64,000 nt of DNA from NCBI GenBank assembly GCA_001939145.1, contig LSRX01001213.1, positions 130,676-194,675 of the forward strand, written 5' to 3'. Under the pieces are notes generated by a model. That model did no database searches. It had not been told where the DNA came from and saw only the letters and a list, made by a program, of their open reading frames with translations. This document shows positions 31,701 to 43,230 of this stretch, in pieces. Each line of letters opens with the position of its first letter. Position 1 is the stretch's first letter. The stretch is from Symbiodinium microadriaticum (taxonomy: Eukaryota; Sar; Dinophyceae; Suessiales; Symbiodiniaceae). The position numbers were made by a program, and so were the translations under genes.

Positions 31701-31737
31701 TTTCTCTGCCCTACCTTGCCTCACAACTCCTATGCAG

Positions 31738-32279
31738 TGGAGGCACAGAAGCCCTTGCAAGAGCAGCATGCTGCGGTGGAAAGCCGCATCCAGGCTGCAG
31801 AGATCCAGGCTCGATCCTTGGTGTCCGCAGAGGTGCAGGCGCGGGCTGAGGAGCAAAGAGAGGAGGCCCAGGAGCAGCTGCAGAAAGCACAGGAGGAGGT
31901 CGCTGAAATGCGTCTGAAGTTGGCAGACTCCTGGGTTGCGGACAGGGTAGCGGACTCTGAGGATATGCAAGCCCTGGAAGAGGTGGAGAAATCCTTGCAG
32001 TGGCTTGCGAACACCCAACATGCTGCATCCGTACAGACACAGCTGGTTGAGCGACTGGAGCGTAAGAAGGGCAGCCTTCAACAGCGCTTGCGAGAGGTCT
32101 CGGAAGAGAAGGCAGCACTACAGTCGACTCGCGTGGATTTGGGAGATGCTGGCAAGGCGATGCGTGAAACCATGGCCTCCCAAAGTGAGGGCTATGTAAA
32201 GCAGCTGGTGGGCTTGGAGGAAGCCAGGCGTACCGCCGATTCGGACAGGATCAAGCTGATGCAGGACTTTACCCAAGGG
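31738..32279 (+). CDS. Large coiled-coil exon
   Basis: A 542-bp exon lies between an acceptor (CTATGCAG, ending at 31737) and a GT donor (GTGGGA at 32280). It encodes an almost pure charged helix: 'SRIQAAEIQARSLVSAEVQA', 'EEQREEAQEQLQKAQEEVAE', 'QLVERLERKKGSLQQRLREV', 'MRETMASQSEGYVKQLVGL'. Alanine-, Glu- and Gln-rich heptads without proline over about 180 residues predict a long parallel coiled coil. It is likely a structural or tethering protein. The frame stays open into the TAC repeat, but that continuation is repeat read-through, so I end the exon at the donor. Confidence 0.65.
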
Positions 32280-32394
32280 GTGGGATATTATGGGTTAAGC
32301 ACTGATTTTCTCAAGCTTGTGGCCCCCGTGCAAAGACAGTCAGAGCTTCCCTTTTTCCACCCTCAGTCTTCCAGTCCTGCTCGGCTTTCCTCCT

Positions 32395-32452
32395 CCTATT
32401 ACAACGACGACGACGACTACTACTACCGCCTACTGCTACTACTACTACTGCA

Positions 32453-32497
<45 letters not shown>

Positions 32498-32677
32498 GCC
32501 TACTGCTACCTACGACTGCTGCTACTGCTCCTACCACTACCACTACCACTACTACTGCTGCTACTACTACTACGACGACGACTACTACTACGGCTACTAC
32601 TACTACTACTACGACGACTACTACGACGACGACTACTACTACTTCTTCTACTACTACTACTACTATTACTAACTATA

Positions 32678-32724
<47 letters not shown>

Positions 32725-32843
32725 TTCTACTTCTACTTCTACTACTACTACTACTACTACTTCTTCTACTTCTACTACTTCTTCTTCTACTACTACCACT
32801 ACTACCACTACTACTACTGCTACTACTGCTGCTACTGCTGCTG

Positions 32844-32877
<34 letters not shown>

Positions 32878-33125
32878 TTCTACTTCTACTTCTACTACTA
32901 CTACTACTACTACTTCTTCTACTTCTACTACTTCTTCTTCTACTACTACCACTACTACCACTACTACTACTGCTACTACTGCTGCTACTGCTGCTGCTAC
33001 TACTACTACTACTACTACTACTACTAGTAGTACTAGTACTACTACTACGACGACTACGACTACGACTACGACTACGACTACGACCACCACCGCTGCTGCT
33101 GCTGCTGCCGCTGCTGTGCTGCTGC
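32395..33125. repeat. TAC/TTC/TGC triplet satellite tract
   Basis: About 730 bp of TAC with TTC, TGC, GAC and CAC variants. It contains a perfect 153-bp tandem duplication (32718-32870 and 32871-33023). The long Tyr-Phe and Val-Glu frames on the two strands are by-products. It probably lies in an intron following the coiled-coil exon. Confidence 0.95.
32718..33023. repeat. Perfect 153-bp tandem duplication in the TAC tract
   Basis: The irregular order of TTC, CAC and TGC variants in 32718-32870 is repeated exactly in 32871-33023. Because the variant order is complex, the identity shows one recent duplication rather than independent slippage. 153 is a multiple of three. Confidence 0.85.
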
Positions 33126-34078
33126 CGCTACCACCACCAGAACAACGAGACGGACAATCACCTCCGCAACCACAAGAACAACGCCAGCAGCAACACCACC
33201 ACCACCCGCGCGGCCTCCGCTGCCTTAGCCTGGGACACACCCGGCCCCGCTCTAGTTGCTTTAGCTCAGGGGTACCAATCACCACCCCCATCCCCAAAAA
33301 GCCGATTTGGGAAGCATGACAAGAAGGGGCGGGGATGTACCACCACTCCCCCCCTGCAGGGAACATACAACACTGAACCCGAAATCACAACCTTTTCGAT
33401 GGAGTTTGCCTCCCCGCCGAACACGGCCAGCTTAGTACTCTGAGTTTAACGTGACTGTAATATGCAACAGTTGCAGCTGCACGAGGAAACAGAAAACAAA
33501 AAAGCAAAAGCAAATTGAAACATTGTCGAAGCCAAAAGCAGTAGATTGGTAGCTGGCAGGAGGGATCCATGCCTCGTGTTTTGGATCCTCTCTGCTCCCT
33601 GCATATGCAGGTGCTCAGCACTCTTTGATATGCTGCAAGGATCAACATCCGGATTTTGTCGGCACCCACTATTGCATGGAACCTGGACTCCCTGTGCCTA
33701 TGGCCACGACTTTTTACTCCACATGCCACCACCTTGTGCCTGTGCGGTGTTTGTACATATGTGCGATTGAAATAGTTCAGTACAGGGTGGGGGGTCCAAT
33801 CGGCGGTAGTTTGATATTGCAAGTGTAAGTTCAACAGGGGCTGAGGTTTGAACTGAGGCTCGAAATGAGTTGTGAAATTGGCTCGTATTGAGCCTTCTAG
33901 TGCTTTGCTGCCGCCACAAACCTCGCCTGACCTCGTCGAGTGCGAGTGCTAAAATAGTGTAAGTGTAACTTCTGCGGAGGATGTGAAGAAAAGTATACGC
34001 ATGTCCTTCGCTGATTGCATCGAGTTGCAGTTGTTCGTCCGCTCGCCCCCACCCCTGCTGAATAGGTGCAGGTTTGAG
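33126..34078. other. Region without an identifiable gene
   Basis: Low-complexity CAC/GCC sequence to about 33215, then short frames on both strands with no motif. A dispersed repeat copy lies at 33919-33956. Confidence 0.4.
33919..33956. repeat. Dispersed repeat copy 2
   Basis: About 33 of 38 bases match 22576-22612 in the same orientation, and 21 of 24 bases of its centre match 31074-31097 (GACCTCGTCGAG, then GCTAA). Confidence 0.5.
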
Positions 34079-35170
34079 ATTTCATGTCAGCTGGGCCCAG
34101 ACTGCAGGACTGCGCCGACATGCAGGATAAGCTGGATGGCCTGAACGCCCGCGAAGCTCGCCAGGCGTCGATCAAGGGCCGCCACACTCAGTTGCAGGCC
34201 GGGGCATCGGGGCCATTCGGGGCCTGGAATGCCATGATGATGCCATGCTGAAACTATCCGAAAGTCTGCAAATGCAAAAATTGCACAGCTCCTCCAAATA
34301 AATGTGGTTCTGTCAGTGAGTCATCTGTGTCGATGTGAAAGCCCACGCTCAAGATCACGATGCGCCTCATGACCGAAACAGGTTGCTTGCCGCTGCGTGG
34401 CTGATGAGAGCCACCGGCTCCGAGACTCTTGGTTTGCGGCGGAAAGGTGGGAGTGTAAGTATGGAGGTTGCAAGGACAGAGAACAGCTTAGTGACATGGG
34501 AACTGGGAAACCACCCATGTGTGCGAAGTTGTCTACGTCAGCTGCAAACTTTGAGTTTCGGTCAAGGACATGAATGCGGCGTTGGGCGAGATGCTTCTGA
34601 GCGATGAGACGCCTACGGAGTTCACGCACGACGACAGCGATGCCGACGCGGTAAGCATCCTGGGAGGGGGCATGGGCCGTGCTTGAGAGGGCAAAGGGTC
34701 CAGTCCAGCAAGTCTCAAGGCATTGTGCTGGAGCTCTGGGCTCCGAGGGGCTATCCTGAGCAATCATCATGTATCAAGCATCAGAGGCCACCAGCCTGCC
34801 AGTTTTGTCCAAAGGTGATGCGCCTGCTGCTGTTGCAAAAGAAGCTCGTGGATCGTCAGGAGCATTTAAAGAGTTCCCACCGAGGGTGTGGCTTCGCTGG
34901 CAGAGAGTCTTTCGAAGAGTCAGGAGTCCTATGCCGCAGAAAGGGAGCAGCTGGGAGACAAGGCCCTCCCATGTGTCAGCCTCTCTTCGAGGCTTTGGTT
35001 GAAATTATGCATCCAGACTGGCTGGGTAACATTGAGTCTGTCAGGTACTCTTCACTCTACACTCTTTTGTCAGAGATTGGGGTCGTGCTGAATCATAATT
35101 CCGTCATTTCGGCCCCCAGCTCTTCATCGCGCCGTTCAGCACTCCTTCATGTGGTATTTTTGCCAAGTTA
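34079..35170 (+). CDS. Coiled-coil exons, second group
   Basis: Helical + strand pieces: 'LQDCADMQDKLDGLNAREAR' (about 34096-34160), 'DMNAALGEMLLSDETPTEF' with 'THDDSDADA' (34567-34650, ending at a GTAAGC donor), 'VMRLLLLQKKLVDRQEHLKS' (about 34815-34875) and 'ASLAESLSKSQESYAAEREQ' (about 34890-34950). They continue the style and orientation of the 31738 exon and may be the same gene beyond the TAC-filled intron, or the next copy. The acidic 'HDDSDADA' segment is the only non-helical feature. No domain is identified. Confidence 0.45.
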
Positions 35171-36660
35171 GCAGAGCATGGTCTGATTAAGAAGGATGCA
35201 CGAACTCAGGCAAAACGAATAACTAAATCGTTCCTCCGATTTGGATTGTTGTCCGGCTCTCCGGCCCCCCAGACCGCAGGGGCCATGATGCATCTGCAAT
35301 TATCAATCAAATGATGCAATTGTCAGAGAGAACGGCTGAGGATACCTGCAGACGCAACCCCTTGCTTGCTCCACTGGAGTCGCGAGAAGTGGCAAGCATG
35401 CCTGGATATGCCTGGCTTCATGATTTGCAGGTGCGCGGCCTCGAGCGGAAGGGAGTTGCTTGGAGATTGAAAACCGTTCAGCAGTTTGACACTTCTTTAC
35501 ATAACCTGGCGCAGCACAGCACCAGTCATTCTTGCAGCCAAGATTTTTCGCCAAGTGACAATTCTTTTTTTGTGCAAGGGATTCTGCATCGACATGCTCG
35601 TGACATGCAACAGAAATCTGACAGTCTTGGGCGTTGAGCTGCATACTTATTGGACAGTGTACTGCAACTGCCGCATTTTGCAGGCCCCGGGTTTCGAATT
35701 ATGTGGCAGGTTATTCGATTTCAGGGTTCCCATTGTCGCGAAGATTTCACAGACAGATAGATGGCTTGGTAGGAAGATCGACAGCTAGGTAGATAGGTGG
35801 ATAGATATTGCGTGGGCTAAACCTTTGATTGTGCGCCGGCTCGTGTTTCTCGTGCACCTCACAGTGTAGAGCTCAGTGTAGAGCTCTCGATTAGAGACAC
35901 TGTCATGTTCGATGCCGTCTCATTCCCTGTACCTAGTTTGGCGCCACCCCGGAGCGTAGCGTTAGGCCAATTTTACAGTCTTCTCTGCAGGGGGCTGCGG
36001 CTGCCGTAGCACAGTTTATGTTGCTGATGTCTTCATGCTGCCTTCGTATGGTCACCGAAGCTTGCCCATCCACCCATTGTTCACCTGCCCAGCTTCGCAT
36101 CTTGCTTCGATATCACAGAAGCTGCCGGGTGGCGATTCGCTGATGCAGAGCCTTGCACGCACACACACACACACACTCACACTCACGTCAGCAGCGCACA
36201 CATTTGTGACAAATTCGGGTTTTCATGCGACGTACTCTTGATCCGGGACAGCGTGGCAGGGTCTTACTAGTTTCCCAATAACTTGACTGACTCGCTGCCT
36301 CGCTGCACCAGGTCTCGCCGCAATTCTTTGACCCTGCGCCTACAACGCCGGCGGCAACATCGACACAGGCCTGACGGAGGTGGTAGGTGGTCAGTGCTGG
36401 GTGTAGGCAGGCCGTACGTTGAACTGAGCTGAAGTGCGACACCATCTGGCATGCTGCGAAGACTGAACTCACCGTACATGTCCCAAGCAGGGGAGGAGTG
36501 TGGAGGAGTATAAAGCACGGAAATCAGAATGGTCACAGCTACACCTGGAACGATCATGAGGATCCTGAGAACTCAAAGTTCTGATAGGCATTCTAATCGC
36601 AAGCACAATTGCTGGGGGCAAGGGGACGACAAAAAGAAAAAAAACAAGCAAAGTTTGAGA
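35171..36660. other. Mostly unassigned
   Basis: Open frames at 35311-35637 and 35486-35788 (+) show no family motif. A tandem 12-bp duplication CAGTGTAGAGCT lies at 35862-35885, and a short CA run at about 36160-36180. Confidence 0.4.
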
Positions 36661-36679
36661 TATTCAGGTAGCAATCGAT

Positions 36680-36885
36680 AATATATATATATATATATAT
36701 AGATATAGATATATACATATATATCTGTGTATGTGTGTGTGTACATAAACATACATGTGTATATATATATATATATGTNTATAGATATAGATATATACAT
36801 ATATATCTGTGTATGTGTGTGTGTACAGATTCGAGTACATGGACATATAGAGACGTTTTAGATATGTATGTAGAGAGAGAGAGAG
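36680..36885. repeat. TA/TG microsatellite with an N and duplicated flanks
   Basis: TA, TAGA and GT runs. A single N at 36779 separates two identical 48-bp blocks, 36698-36745 and 36780-36827, at a constant 82-bp offset. The duplication ends where the sequences on the two sides diverge (CATAAAC versus CAGATTC). This looks like an assembly join of overlapping or repeat-collapsed contig ends. Confidence 0.8.
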
Positions 36886-36899
36886 TATACGACGAAAGG

Positions 36900-38050
36900 T
36901 GCACACATCCACTAGGAAGTGCATGCACGCACACATACATGCACAGACGGAGGCTCCAGGCGTCCCTGGGCCCTGCAGGCTGCCTCTGGCTCACTGGTCA
37001 GCTCAGTGCGGGAGCGCTTCTCGCAATTCCGCGATGTCGCCTTGAAACGAAGATGCAGTGAGGGGGCTCTGAGATTGTTTTCGGTGATTCGAGTTTCGGG
37101 AGGTGGAACTGAGGCCGTGGGACTGCAAGCTTCGATGTGTGGCATGACGAATTGCATCAGGGCTGGCAGTGCGCTAAACATGCACCCCTTGCTTTGCCTG
37201 CCCTTTGCGAGTGTGACCATCGAAACATGCAGTTTCATGCCCAGACGGCAGCTTCTTGTTTCGCACGTTGCTTTCGAATCCCAAGGAAGCGGGCGTAAGC
37301 TTGCCCGTTTTCCAAGCTGCGGCACGCGAGTTGGCGTGTGTGCGAGGGCGCAAAAGGTTTGCCTGACCTGGCTGTATCTGCTGCCTCGGCTCTGGTCCTC
37401 CGGAGTTGGCTCCAAATCTGTTGAACGGAATGAGCAGGCTCAAGCCTCAAGGGCAAGCCGACAAGCTGCAAGCAAGGTTTGTAGATGTTCAGTGGACCTT
37501 CCAGCTCGTAAGTGAACAATCCAAGCAGTCATCCTCTCGCACTTTGCCGACCTCGAGCTCCCCTAAACCCACCCCAGAGAAAGCCAGGTGCAGGGAATCT
37601 CCTGCTGTTTTCTGTGTGATTGCATGTCATTGCCATGGACCCGGGTCTGGTACATGCCGACCCACAAGGCACCGAACCACAGTACTCTTCGTAAGCTCTT
37701 CGGAGCGACAGATGACGACGTCGCAGGTGACATCCGTGAGGATGGCCCCAAGCAAGAAAAGTGTCCCATGCACTTGGCTCTGGCCTCGAACAAGAAGCGT
37801 TGTCAAAGTGAAGTTCTCCTTGAGGAATTTCCGGCAACCGATGTGTCGCCGAAGCTGTGTGTCAATTCCTGGCTGAGGCTTTTCCAGACTTTGTTCGGTG
37901 CGACTCCTGCAAGGAGTTCGCAACTTGTGGGTCCCAAAGACGACTCTCCAGTGTTCTCTGCGGTGCGACGCAGCATGACGTGTGGAAAAGCAGACTTTCG
38001 GCATGCATGAAAGGAGATTTACAAGGATCTGCCGAGTGATGGCACGGCAC
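36900..38050 (+). CDS. Unassigned exons
   Basis: Candidate coding pieces on +: 'SVERNEQAQASRASRQAAS' (about 37418-37475, coil-like) and a 140-codon frame 37588-38010 whose middle reads 'ATDDDVAGDIREDGPKQEKC' and 'LLEEFPATDVSP'. An overlapping + frame at 37857-38039 has a Cys-rich piece 'FPDFVRCDSCKEFATCG'. Since two or three frames are open at once, the true one cannot be fixed. No family is recognised. Confidence 0.3.
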
Positions 38051-38054
38051 CACT

Positions 38055-40780
38055 GCCTGGACTGAAGCAGCCATTTCCGGCCGCTCGAACGCAAAGAAGA
38101 TCAAAGAAGCTTCTCGCGCCATCTCGCGCCTCATGCTGTTTGCCCGATGCTCTGAGGTCACTGCGCTGCAAAGCAACACCCGGCTTGATGTCTTGGTGAC
38201 TTCTAAGAGCTTCTCGAGACTCGAGAAGTGCGGATCCGTGAGGAGCACCAGTCCCCTGACGGCAAGCTGGAGAAGTATCAGCGCATAGAGGCCCGAATGC
38301 AAACAAAAGAGCGCAGGCCAAGAAAACGCGAAGTGCACCAGGACGAGCATGGCAAGTACAAGTTCACAAGAAGTCGCCAGCAGGAGCACATGTCGGTGCC
38401 AGGCATCATGGAATGCGAAGCGGCCGACAGCTGTGGTGGTGACAGTGTATAATCATTTAAACAGATTCACAGATTCACAGCTTTGCTGCTTTGTTGGATT
38501 CACGAAGGACGCTCTGGAACTCGAAAGGCAGGATTTGATGTTGCAGTGTGAACTACACATCCTTTCGCTGTCAATGACTCCGGTGCGCTGCTGGTCACTT
38601 CTCGTTTGCTGGCTCGACTGGGTTCGATCGCCAGAAGGCGTAAACTCCAGCTCCAGCGCGAGTGTACCAACAAGGCCAGGCACGAGGCTGATCATGCTGG
38701 GATCTCAGTGCTCGACGACAGTTTCAAGTGCTGTTGTTTGAGGGGGGGGGGGGCAGGACGGGAGTGAAATTGTCACTGCCGCCACGAGGCCGCCCAAGAT
38801 GTTCAGTGGCAGGCCTCGGATTGCACATTGCATTCGGCAAGCATGTTGATTCAGTCCATGCAGCTTGATTCCCATGTCGTACAAATTGCAGCCGGGCAGA
38901 TCGCGGATGCAGAGCGCTCGGTGGAGGAGATGCGATGCCGTCGAGACGGCGACATGCAGGCGAGCAACGATAACCGCAGCGGGTCACGTCCTTCAAGCAC
39001 CTTTGTGCGAATGTGCACGGGAGGCTTTGGAGGTGCAAGCGCGGATCTCAGCTATGTGGGTGGAAACTTGAACGGCACACTACGGACTACGCACATCAGC
39101 AGGTCGCGAAGTGTATCAGCAAGAACACCCGAGCCTTGAATTTGCGGCTAGGGTTTTAACTGTTTCGTAAGTGTGTTTGCTATCAATCGCACTTGTTTGG
39201 CAAAGGACTTTCGACTCGTTTGTGTTTGTTTACAGCTCGAAGGTACGGCAGGCCGACATCATGTTGGAAGAGGCGCAAAGGGAAGCAGGAAAGCCGAGGG
39301 CCGAGTTCAGCTGTTTCATGCACGCGTACGCGAGCGGGGACTTTTGAACATATTCCAAGGCGATTGGAAGAAGCTTTGGGACTCAAGCGTGCAGAGGAGG
39401 CCATGGCAGCGGTTTTCAAGTTGTGTTGTTTGATTCTTGTTCGGCTCGTTGCGCATACAGTCTGCGAGTCGAAACACCGACACAGGCCTAAGTGCTGCTG
39501 CTGTCATGCTTTGTTTCCGAGATGATGTTGTGTATCGTCGACAGCATGTGACGGCATACTGTTTGCAGCAGCTCGCAGCAGGCGCATGTGGTTTCCTCCT
39601 CTCAACTGCTGAATGCAGCCAGTCGAAGCCTCAGTTGCGGCGTTGAGCACTGTGAGCTCCAGGATCATGACAGCAGCACTACGGCCGCTAGTCATACTTG
39701 TCCTTTCGTGCACAACCTGAATGCAATCCTTGAGGGGAAAGGACCAGTGCGGCCGAAGAAATGTACGAGCAGTCGAAGGCAGCTCACGCCACAAGCTCAA
39801 ATCGTAAGGGGCCGGATCAATTCAGCATCTTCGCAGCTTCGGTTTCTGGGAGGCGTCCAATCGGACAGGGTAACGGTTCGTAGATGTGAGGCATGACTGC
39901 GACAAGTTAGGGCCGACCGCAGCTCCCTTTGCCAGGCAGCCTCCCAAGCACGGCTTGCGGCCCGAGCTGCCGCCCTCGCTGAGGCCGAGGAAGCGTTGGT
40001 TGCCCAGGCACCACCACAGACGGCTCTCATTTTCTGCCGCTTTCGAAACGGTGAGTGTGATGTGGCCGCGGGTTATCCCTTCACAGCAGGTGCACGGAGA
40101 CAAGAAATTGTTTTTCTCGAAGCTGTCAAGTTAGTCATGCAATTCAACGATGGACTCGTTTGCATTCGCCATTTCTTGCTGCTAGATCATTTTCATGCAA
40201 GTATACAAGATTGCCGGATCACTGCACCAGAGCATTCGCAGCTCCGGGCAGCAAATTCCATGCACATCAGGAGTTTCAACAGACTCACCGGCACCAAAGA
40301 TTCGTCCGGCCATCTAGTCTTAGTCTAGAGTCTAGACTCCAGTTCTATAGTTTCAGTTGTGACAATGTGTAGATGGCGAAAATTTTGTGATGTGGGTGGT
40401 GACAAATTACTGTGCAATCGGTCTAAGTCTCATCCTCCGGTCTGGCGGCCGATACATTGCTACTTGTGGCACTATCAATGACTGTCGTGTTGATCTGGGG
40501 GCTTGGACAGTTTACAGAGTAGAGGTTTAACGAGCTTGAGATCACAGATTTGATTCGGACTGTGTGGATGGATCGGTCAGGAAGGCCGTGTGTTGGTATT
40601 GTTCTTGGCTGATCCCTTCCCTCCTATCGCTCCACGATCGGCCGCTTTGTTCTATTAGTAAAGATGCTCGACATTGAAGAGTAGTTTGCCGGCCAGGAAG
40701 AGCAGATGCAACAGAACGCGGCCGAATACTTGCAGAACGTGCAGGCATGTGGGCCGGTCCTCGATGAGGTGCCAATAACG
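38055..40780 (+). CDS. Coiled-coil exons, third group
   Basis: A succession of charged helical pieces on +, each 20-40 codons: 'NAKKIKEASRAISRLMLFA' (38085), 'LLARLGSIARRRKLQLQREC' (about 38605), 'IAAGQIADAERSVEEMRCR' (about 38885), 'CECAREALEVQARISAM' (about 39005), 'VRQADIMLEEAQREAGKPRA' (about 39242), 'IPRRLEEALGLKRAEEAMAA' (about 39352), 'AAEEMYEQSKAAHATSS' (about 39746), 'QARLAARAAALAEAEEALVA' (about 39945) and 'EEQMQQNAAEYLQNVQACG' (about 40697). They lie in changing frames separated by 100-300 bp, which fits short exons of one long coiled-coil protein. Introns were not resolved. Decay of some copies cannot be excluded. Confidence 0.45.
38742..38753. repeat. G homopolymer (12)
   Basis: An uninterrupted run of twelve G in otherwise mixed sequence, likely intronic. 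The length may be uncertain in the assembly. Confidence 0.8.
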
Positions 40781-41045
40781 GTTCGATCAAAATTTCGTGT
40801 TCAAGCTACTATCCAGCAATATGACAATATGTAGAGCTGCGTTTATGCTGAGCAGCATTCCTGCATCTGCATATATGTCCTGGCATTGCAACGGCCTTGG
40901 GCTCCTTGGACCATGTTCGCTGTGCATGTTGACAGGAGCAGTGCCAAGCGCAGCTGGAAGCTCTGCGAGCACAATCCTCTGAAATCAAGGAGGCTAGCTG
41001 GCCAGATGTTTAAACTGTCACGCACTCGTTCAGCCCTGCATGTAC

Positions 41046-41103
<58 letters not shown>

Positions 41104-41112
41104 GTACATACA

Positions 41113-41143
<31 letters not shown>

Positions 41144-43230
41144 GTAGATACACATAGTATATCTGTGTGTGGGTGGGTGTGGACGTGGGCGGTGTGGGCG
41201 TGGGCGTTCATTTGTTTGCTTGTGTTCCTTTTCGCTTCGTTCAGCCGGCATGTTCCCAACGCGGCTCTGCCAAGACTGCGAAATGGAACGTATCGAAAAC
41301 TCGCCGAGAACGCTTCTGCAGAAGCTTCGTCGTTCCAAGAGCGTTGTGGAAGCACCTTTTCTCGCACGCGGAAGGGGATGCGGAAGGCCTTGGTTGAAAG
41401 GAGATTCTATATGCTGGTCATTCAGCTTCTGTTTTTAACAATGACAAGCTCACACATGCTACTTTGTCTACACTGATCGTTGTAATACATTGCGACTCAT
41501 TCAACCAATGTTGGCAACCGAAAGTTGGAAGATGATGGTCACCGTTGCAGCTATTCCATCGCCCGGGCTCGTTCACTACAATTGTAGCTGGGCTGGAGAC
41601 CCACGAAGTTGCCTACTACATGGATATCTTGGTTGACTTCGCCATTACCAGCACTCGCCGACGAAACCTAACAATACCGAAACTGTGTTTGTGTGTGAAT
41701 CTTTGCCCGTTTGTGTGTGTGCGCGCGAAAGACTTGGTGCATCTTTGATTGCATCACGCTTGGAATCTCCATTGATGTGTGGAACAAGTGAGCTGGCGTG
41801 CAGCAGGCTGTTTCGAAGCGCTTGCCGATGGAGTCGAGAAGAACGGCAGCAGCCCAGGACAAGACGCGCAACGGTGATTTTGCCGTTACTGCTTTTGACA
41901 GTGTTGCCGATTCTTCCTAAGTAGGTGGGTTGCTGGGTGAGAGTGCACCGACACGCTGTGAGGAAGCAACAGAAGCACGGAGAAACGATGCCCATGAACG
42001 ATTGCAAAAAGAGCGCTCGGGGCCCAGAGATGTGATGGACTCGTGTAGCAGGCTCAGGGCAACGCTTTCAAAGGTACACGGATGTTGTAATGGAGTTAAC
42101 AGCGGCACTATGTTAGTGCAAATGACATGAACCCAGGCAGGATAGGTCAATGTGAATGTGTGTTTGCCTTCATTGTGTGACCAACCGCCCATTTTGATTC
42201 GCTTATGCCAGTCACATTAAATCGAAGGTCAAACGGCCGGCGTCCACACCACGGTGATGCCCTTTCCTCATGTTTCTTCCTGGTTGTGAATTTTGCTGAC
42301 TTCGCAGTTTGTGCATGAACCTTGGAGGCTGGCGCCTAAGCCTACACGAGCAATAGTGTTTGATGCAAGTTTGGGATTCTGCCGCATGGGATCGTTGTCG
42401 CTGTTTCAGCCCTGCCTGTGCGTACTTCGCAAAACCAGGAGCTGTGAAGTCGTGTTTTACTGTAGCAAACCAATCCATCCGCAGATGCCAGGGAGGAAGA
42501 CTGTTCCTGCATGGTCCGCCGGGTAGAGCTGCGAGAACAAGCTACACAGAGGCGCGTCCAGTTGAGTGTAAAGTGCAGGGTCGGTTTGAGGCCACATTCC
42601 TCAACACATCCCTGTCACCACACATCGCTGCCACCAGGCGCTTGGAAGAGTTTGCTGAGGGCCCCGTCACTGCATTGGAGCGCACTGCGCAGCTTTGGCC
42701 GGTGGCCGAGGATTGATGGCCCAAAATGGAGTGGAGAGCTGCATTCATTCATGCTTCTTCCGAGCTGCACACGGATTGCAGGAGGCAGCAATTTGACACC
42801 ATATCAACGTCCCAACCAGAAACCGCAACACTGGGAGCACTCACGGATTCAAACAGTGTAACTTTTCTGTCAGTGTGGATGATTTACACACCTCGAATAT
42901 AGGTTTTAGCTGAAGGGCCGATCCACGTTTGCTGGATTGCTGAAAGTTTGTAGGGTATATGCCCTTTCCGGGTTTAGGTGGGCTGCTGGCCATCTGACCC
43001 GCAGAATGCCAAGGCATGGACAGAGCGACCGCAAGTCGGTGTGTGACAAGGCTCAGCCACCTCAGAGCTTCAAAAGAGGTTGCCTTTCGAGCAGCTTGCG
43101 CAGGTCAGCTTGGAGCAAACAGCCTGGGTGCTGGGACACCACTTCAAATCAAGGTCAAAAGCTCAAGTTCAGTCTTGAAAGGTGAAGAGTTTCGATTGGG
43201 TTGGGCTGTTTGCCTTCCTTGTTATTTGCC
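40781..43230 (+). CDS. Coiled-coil exons, fourth group
   Basis: Further helical pieces on +: 'QCQAQLEALRAQSSEIKEAS' (about 40938-41000), 'RKLAENASAEASSFQERCG' (about 41297), 'CEEATEARRNDAHERLQKER' (about 41955-42015), 'AATRRLEEFAEGPVTALERT' (about 42625-42690, stop at 42714-42716) and a weaker one near 43030-43180. The stop after 'AQLWPVAED' could end a gene. Interruptions include a TA/CATA microsatellite at 41045-41150. They may continue the third group. I can name no family. Confidence 0.4.
41045..41150. repeat. (TA)n/(CATA)n microsatellite
   Basis: A TA run of about 50 bp followed by CATA units, probably in an intron between coiled-coil exons. Confidence 0.95.

Noticed and set aside
32317-33366. 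236- and 286-codon low-complexity frames
   Set aside because: They are translations of the TAC satellite (Tyr/Thr on +, Val/Ser on -).
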